From: an uncultured Gammaproteobacteria bacterium
GTDB taxonomy: Bacteria; Pseudomonadota; Gammaproteobacteria; SZUA-140
DNA: 48,084 nucleotides
Assembly (NCBI GenBank): GCA_945787155.1
Contig: CALZHD010000010.1
Coordinates: forward strand, 1 to 48,084
Direction: 5' to 3'
The notes under the pieces are model-generated. The model was not told the DNA's origin. It saw only the letters and a program-made list of their open reading frames with translations, and searched no databases. Position 1 is the first letter of the stretch. Every line of letters starts with the position of its first letter. Shown here piece by piece: positions 46,448 to 48,084 of the stretch. Both the position numbers and the translations under genes were made by a program.

Positions 46448-46717
46448 ATGGTTACACAATATTTTTCAGTCCCAGGGTTTTACAGAATAGAGGTTCAGGG
46501 GCGCTTGCCATCGATTTGGAGTGATCGCTTTGGCGATATGCAGATATTTTCACCATCGCTAGGCTTGTGCAATAAGGTTACCTTCTTGCAAGGCAAGGTT
46601 ATCGATCAGGCGGAATTGACCGGTATCCTGAACAACCTCTATGAACTTCATTTGCCACTGCTGTCGGTTCAATATCTAGGTGGTGAGCAGCCCATCTTAG
46701 ATGCTGAAGTCAATTAA
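46448..46717 (+). CDS. Small protein of the kind found beside MalT-like regulators
   Basis: An 89-residue protein with a good ribosome site (TTGAGGAATCTAAT before ATG). The pattern YRIEVQGRLPSIWSDRF, KVTFLQGKVIDQAELTGIL and NNLYELHLPLLSVQ matches a widespread small family, often next to LuxR/MalT-type genes, with the form G.V.DQAAL.G.L..L..L.LPLL.V. The function is not known to me. It may be controlled by, or modulate, the preceding regulator. It has no signal peptide or membrane segment. Confidence 0.75.
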   Translation: MVTQYFSVPGFYRIEVQGRLPSIWSDRFGDMQIFSPSLGLCNKVTFLQGKVIDQAELTGILNNLYELHLPLLSVQYLGGEQPILDAEVN

Positions 46718-46790
46718 TAGCATCTTACGCAAAGCACGTTTATATCAGCTCGTCAGTGATGGTGTTATCAGTTTAAACTCCCCTATTTTT

Positions 46791-46829
46791 CCCCCGTTAC
46801 GGGGGATTCAGAAAGACGGTGGTTTTTTT
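46791..46829 (+). terminator. terminator-like element, copy 1
   Basis: CCCCC (46791-46795) and GGGGG (46801-46805) close a GTTAC loop, followed by a 17-nt spacer (...GAAAGACGGTGG) and T7 (46823-46829). The spacer and T tract resemble those at 47306-47355. The distance to the T run is longer than in a standard terminator. Confidence 0.5.
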
Positions 46830-47003
46830 AAAATGAACCATACATTGAGACGATACAGCCTGAGAGAGAAACCGTGCCCTATAAAATCAGCATACAAGTA
46901 GAGCAGATTATATCCGGGTAGAGGTTTCCGCTGTTGGAATGGCTGGCAGGGATAAAGATGCGAAAGGATTAGTGTGGCTGAGCCAGGAGAGAGAGTGTGC
47001 GGA

Positions 47004-47270
47004 ATGGCAGGGCAATCTCAAAAATTGATGGAATTATTAATGTTGTTTTTTGCTTTTGGAGCGACCTCAGTTGATGCGATGGAGTGTGGCGCGTATAAGA
47101 TTTATAATGGCCAGATTCCCGCTCAGACACGCGCTAAAATCCATAGAAAATGTGGTGCTCCTTATAGTACCTCCGAAAATATTCTGTATTACGAAAAAAA
47201 CAAGAAGAGATATCGATTGCATTTTAACGCCAATAGTCAACTGGCATCAATTGCTGAAGAACGTGATTAG
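47004..47270 (+). CDS. Small secreted DUF2845-like protein
   Basis: About 88 residues from ATG 47004, with GGAGAGAGAG upstream; a GTG at 46974 is in frame too. A short signal sequence (LMELLMLFFAFGATSVDA) is followed by a mature domain MECGAYKIYNGQ, AKIHRKCGAPYS and KKRYRLHFNANSQLASI. The CG...G and CG.P pattern is that of DUF2845 periplasmic proteins, with two conserved cysteines that may pair. Function unknown. Confidence 0.65.
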   Translation: MAGQSQKLMELLMLFFAFGATSVDAMECGAYKIYNGQIPAQTRAKIHRKCGAPYSTSENILYYEKNKKRYRLHFNANSQLASIAEERD

Positions 47271-47616
47271 CCCAGCATTTTATGCAATAAATCTATATCC
47301 TGCCACCTCCCGTTCTTCCGCAATTACGGGAGGAGAGAAAGACAGCAACTTTTTTAGTATTGAATATGGGCAGTGTGATCTGAACACATCAGGCTAAATA
47401 GTATAGCCAAGTCAATGTCGTAACGAGCACAGTAACAGTAACATGCTTTCCGATGACGAACAGATAGGATTTTATAGGAACATTAAGATGAAAACAGTCA
47501 GTATATTTATGCAAATATCAGCATTATTCAGGCGCATCATGTTGCCGACTGCTACATCCTGTCCAGCATCGAAGATGCTGGCCGATAAAAATACCGCTGT
47601 AAAGCTATTTAATCCG
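47271..47616. other. intergenic region with terminator-like hairpin
   Basis: About 345 bases containing the hairpin at 47306-47355. An in-frame ATG at 47488, preceded by AGGA, is an alternative start for the following lipoprotein gene; it would add 43 residues before the lipoprotein signal, which I consider less likely. Confidence 0.45.
47306..47355 (+). terminator. terminator-like element, copy 2
   Basis: CCTCCCGT (47306-47313) pairs with ACGGGAGG (47326-47333) around a 12-nt loop. A spacer with GAAAGACAGCAAC and T6 (47350-47355) follows. It has the same hairpin-GAAAGAC-T tract plan as 46791-46829 and lies 36 bases past the DUF2845-like gene. Confidence 0.5.
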
Positions 47617-48084
47617 ATGAGGCATGCTAAGGACTTGTTAAGTCTATATTGCATTTGTGTAATTACTGGCTGTACCTCTATTTATGAGGTGAGGTATGAC
47701 TACGATAAAGAAACTGATTTCATGGCTCTTAAGACCTTTAGCTGGATACAGGTACCAGAAAAATCAGGGATAGACAAGTTTGTTTTACAGCGTATTGATA
47801 ATGCAATCAAGTTTGAGCTTGAATCTAAAGGCTTGACGATGGCAACAAATACCCCGGATTTTTTAATCGCAAAACACGTCGGAAAAATGGATAAAGTGGA
47901 AGTCACAGACTGGGGGTACAATTATGGCCCCTATAGGAGATATAGAGGCTATGACAGATATGATGGTTATCGAGAGATTGATGCATATCAATACACAGAA
48001 GGATCGCTCATCCTGGATTTTGTGGATGCTAAATCAAAACAACTGATTTGGCGAGGATCAGTAAAAGCAGAAGTTCAAAATATT
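47617..48084 (+). CDS. DUF4136-like lipoprotein (3' partial at window edge)
   Basis: The frame is open to the end of the window (156 codons from ATG 47617). It begins MRHAKDLLSLYCICVITGC, a type II signal with lipobox ITGC. It continues YDYDKETDFMALKTFSWI, IDNAIKFELESKGLTM, PDFLIAKHV, a Tyr/Arg/Gly-rich insert (YNYGPYRRYRGYDRYDGY) and LILDFVDAKSKQLIWRGS. This order is typical of DUF4136 lipoproteins. The start is uncertain: TTG 47635 and ATG 47488 are in frame, and no start has an ideal ribosome site. The C-terminus is missing. Confidence 0.75.
   Translation, partial: MRHAKDLLSLYCICVITGCTSIYEVRYDYDKETDFMALKTFSWIQVPEKSGIDKFVLQRIDNAIKFELESKGLTMATNTPDFLIAKHVGKMDKVEVTDWGYNYGPYRRYRGYDRYDGYREIDAYQYTEGSLILDFVDAKSKQLIWRGSVKAEVQNI

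Noticed and set aside
46725-46760. ACGCAAAGC motif suggesting a c-di-GMP (GEMM) riboswitch
   Set aside because: The other conserved GEMM segments are absent and the upstream bases are coding.

Overview
The window reads as chromosome of a free-living or host-associated gammaproteobacterium. Supporting signs are a gammaproteobacterial-type porin, a POT peptide transporter, biosynthetic SpeA with an agmatinase, the carboxy(nor)spermidine route, a complete set of NiFe-hydrogenase maturation genes and a very dense set of c-di-GMP/PAS/two-component sensors. No species can be named from the sequence alone.

Layout. (1) 1-5.2 kb, minus strand: tightly packed hypC-hypA-hypB-hypD-hypF-hypE operon for NiFe(CN)2CO cofactor assembly. 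hypE runs off the left edge and hypF carries a frameshift near its 3' end. (2) 5.4-7.4 kb: class II aldolase/short-chain dehydrogenase fusion, then tRNA-Arg(CCU) and a ~1 kb gene-poor stretch holding the first copy of a structured dispersed repeat. (3) 8.9-15.7 kb: POT transporter, then polyamine genes: speB-speA (arginine to agmatine to putrescine) converging on nspC and a carboxynorspermidine dehydrogenase. (4) 15.9-23.6 kb: secreted YyaL-type thioredoxin-fold protein, porin, an IS200-like remnant, an operon of PhnD-like binding protein plus chemoreceptor, and a patch of gene debris that includes a truncated nspC copy without the PLP lysine. (5) 23.6-34.5 kb: signalling. A CHASE histidine kinase stands divergent from a CHASE-PAS-GGDEF-EAL protein. 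A three-gene phosphorelay follows: GAF-PAS-PAS-kinase-REC-REC, then REC, then HPt-REC-REC-GGDEF. Its two tandem PAS domains both keep the FixL heme-ligand pattern. (6) 34.6-37.5 kb: two secreted proteins, one with a GlyGly-CTERM-like tail. (7) 38.1-39.0 kb: mosaic of a tRNA-Leu 3' fragment, direct and inverted repeats, the second copy of the structured repeat, and an IS4-family remnant. (8) 39.3-46.7 kb: multi-PAS hybrid kinase split at an A9 run (an A_AAA_AAG slippery heptamer in the right frame), overlapping a REC-MalT-like-LuxR regulator, followed by an 89-aa protein. (9) 47.0 kb to the end: two small cell-envelope proteins (DUF2845-like; DUF4136-like lipoprotein, cut by the window edge).

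The most interesting items are the ~88-nt dispersed repeat whose two copies differ by three consecutive compensatory base-pair changes, the dnaX-like slippery site in the hybrid kinase, the duplicated FixL-type PAS module feeding a c-di-GMP relay, and the REC-MalT fusion with its kinase. All calls come from reading the sequence; no database search was run.
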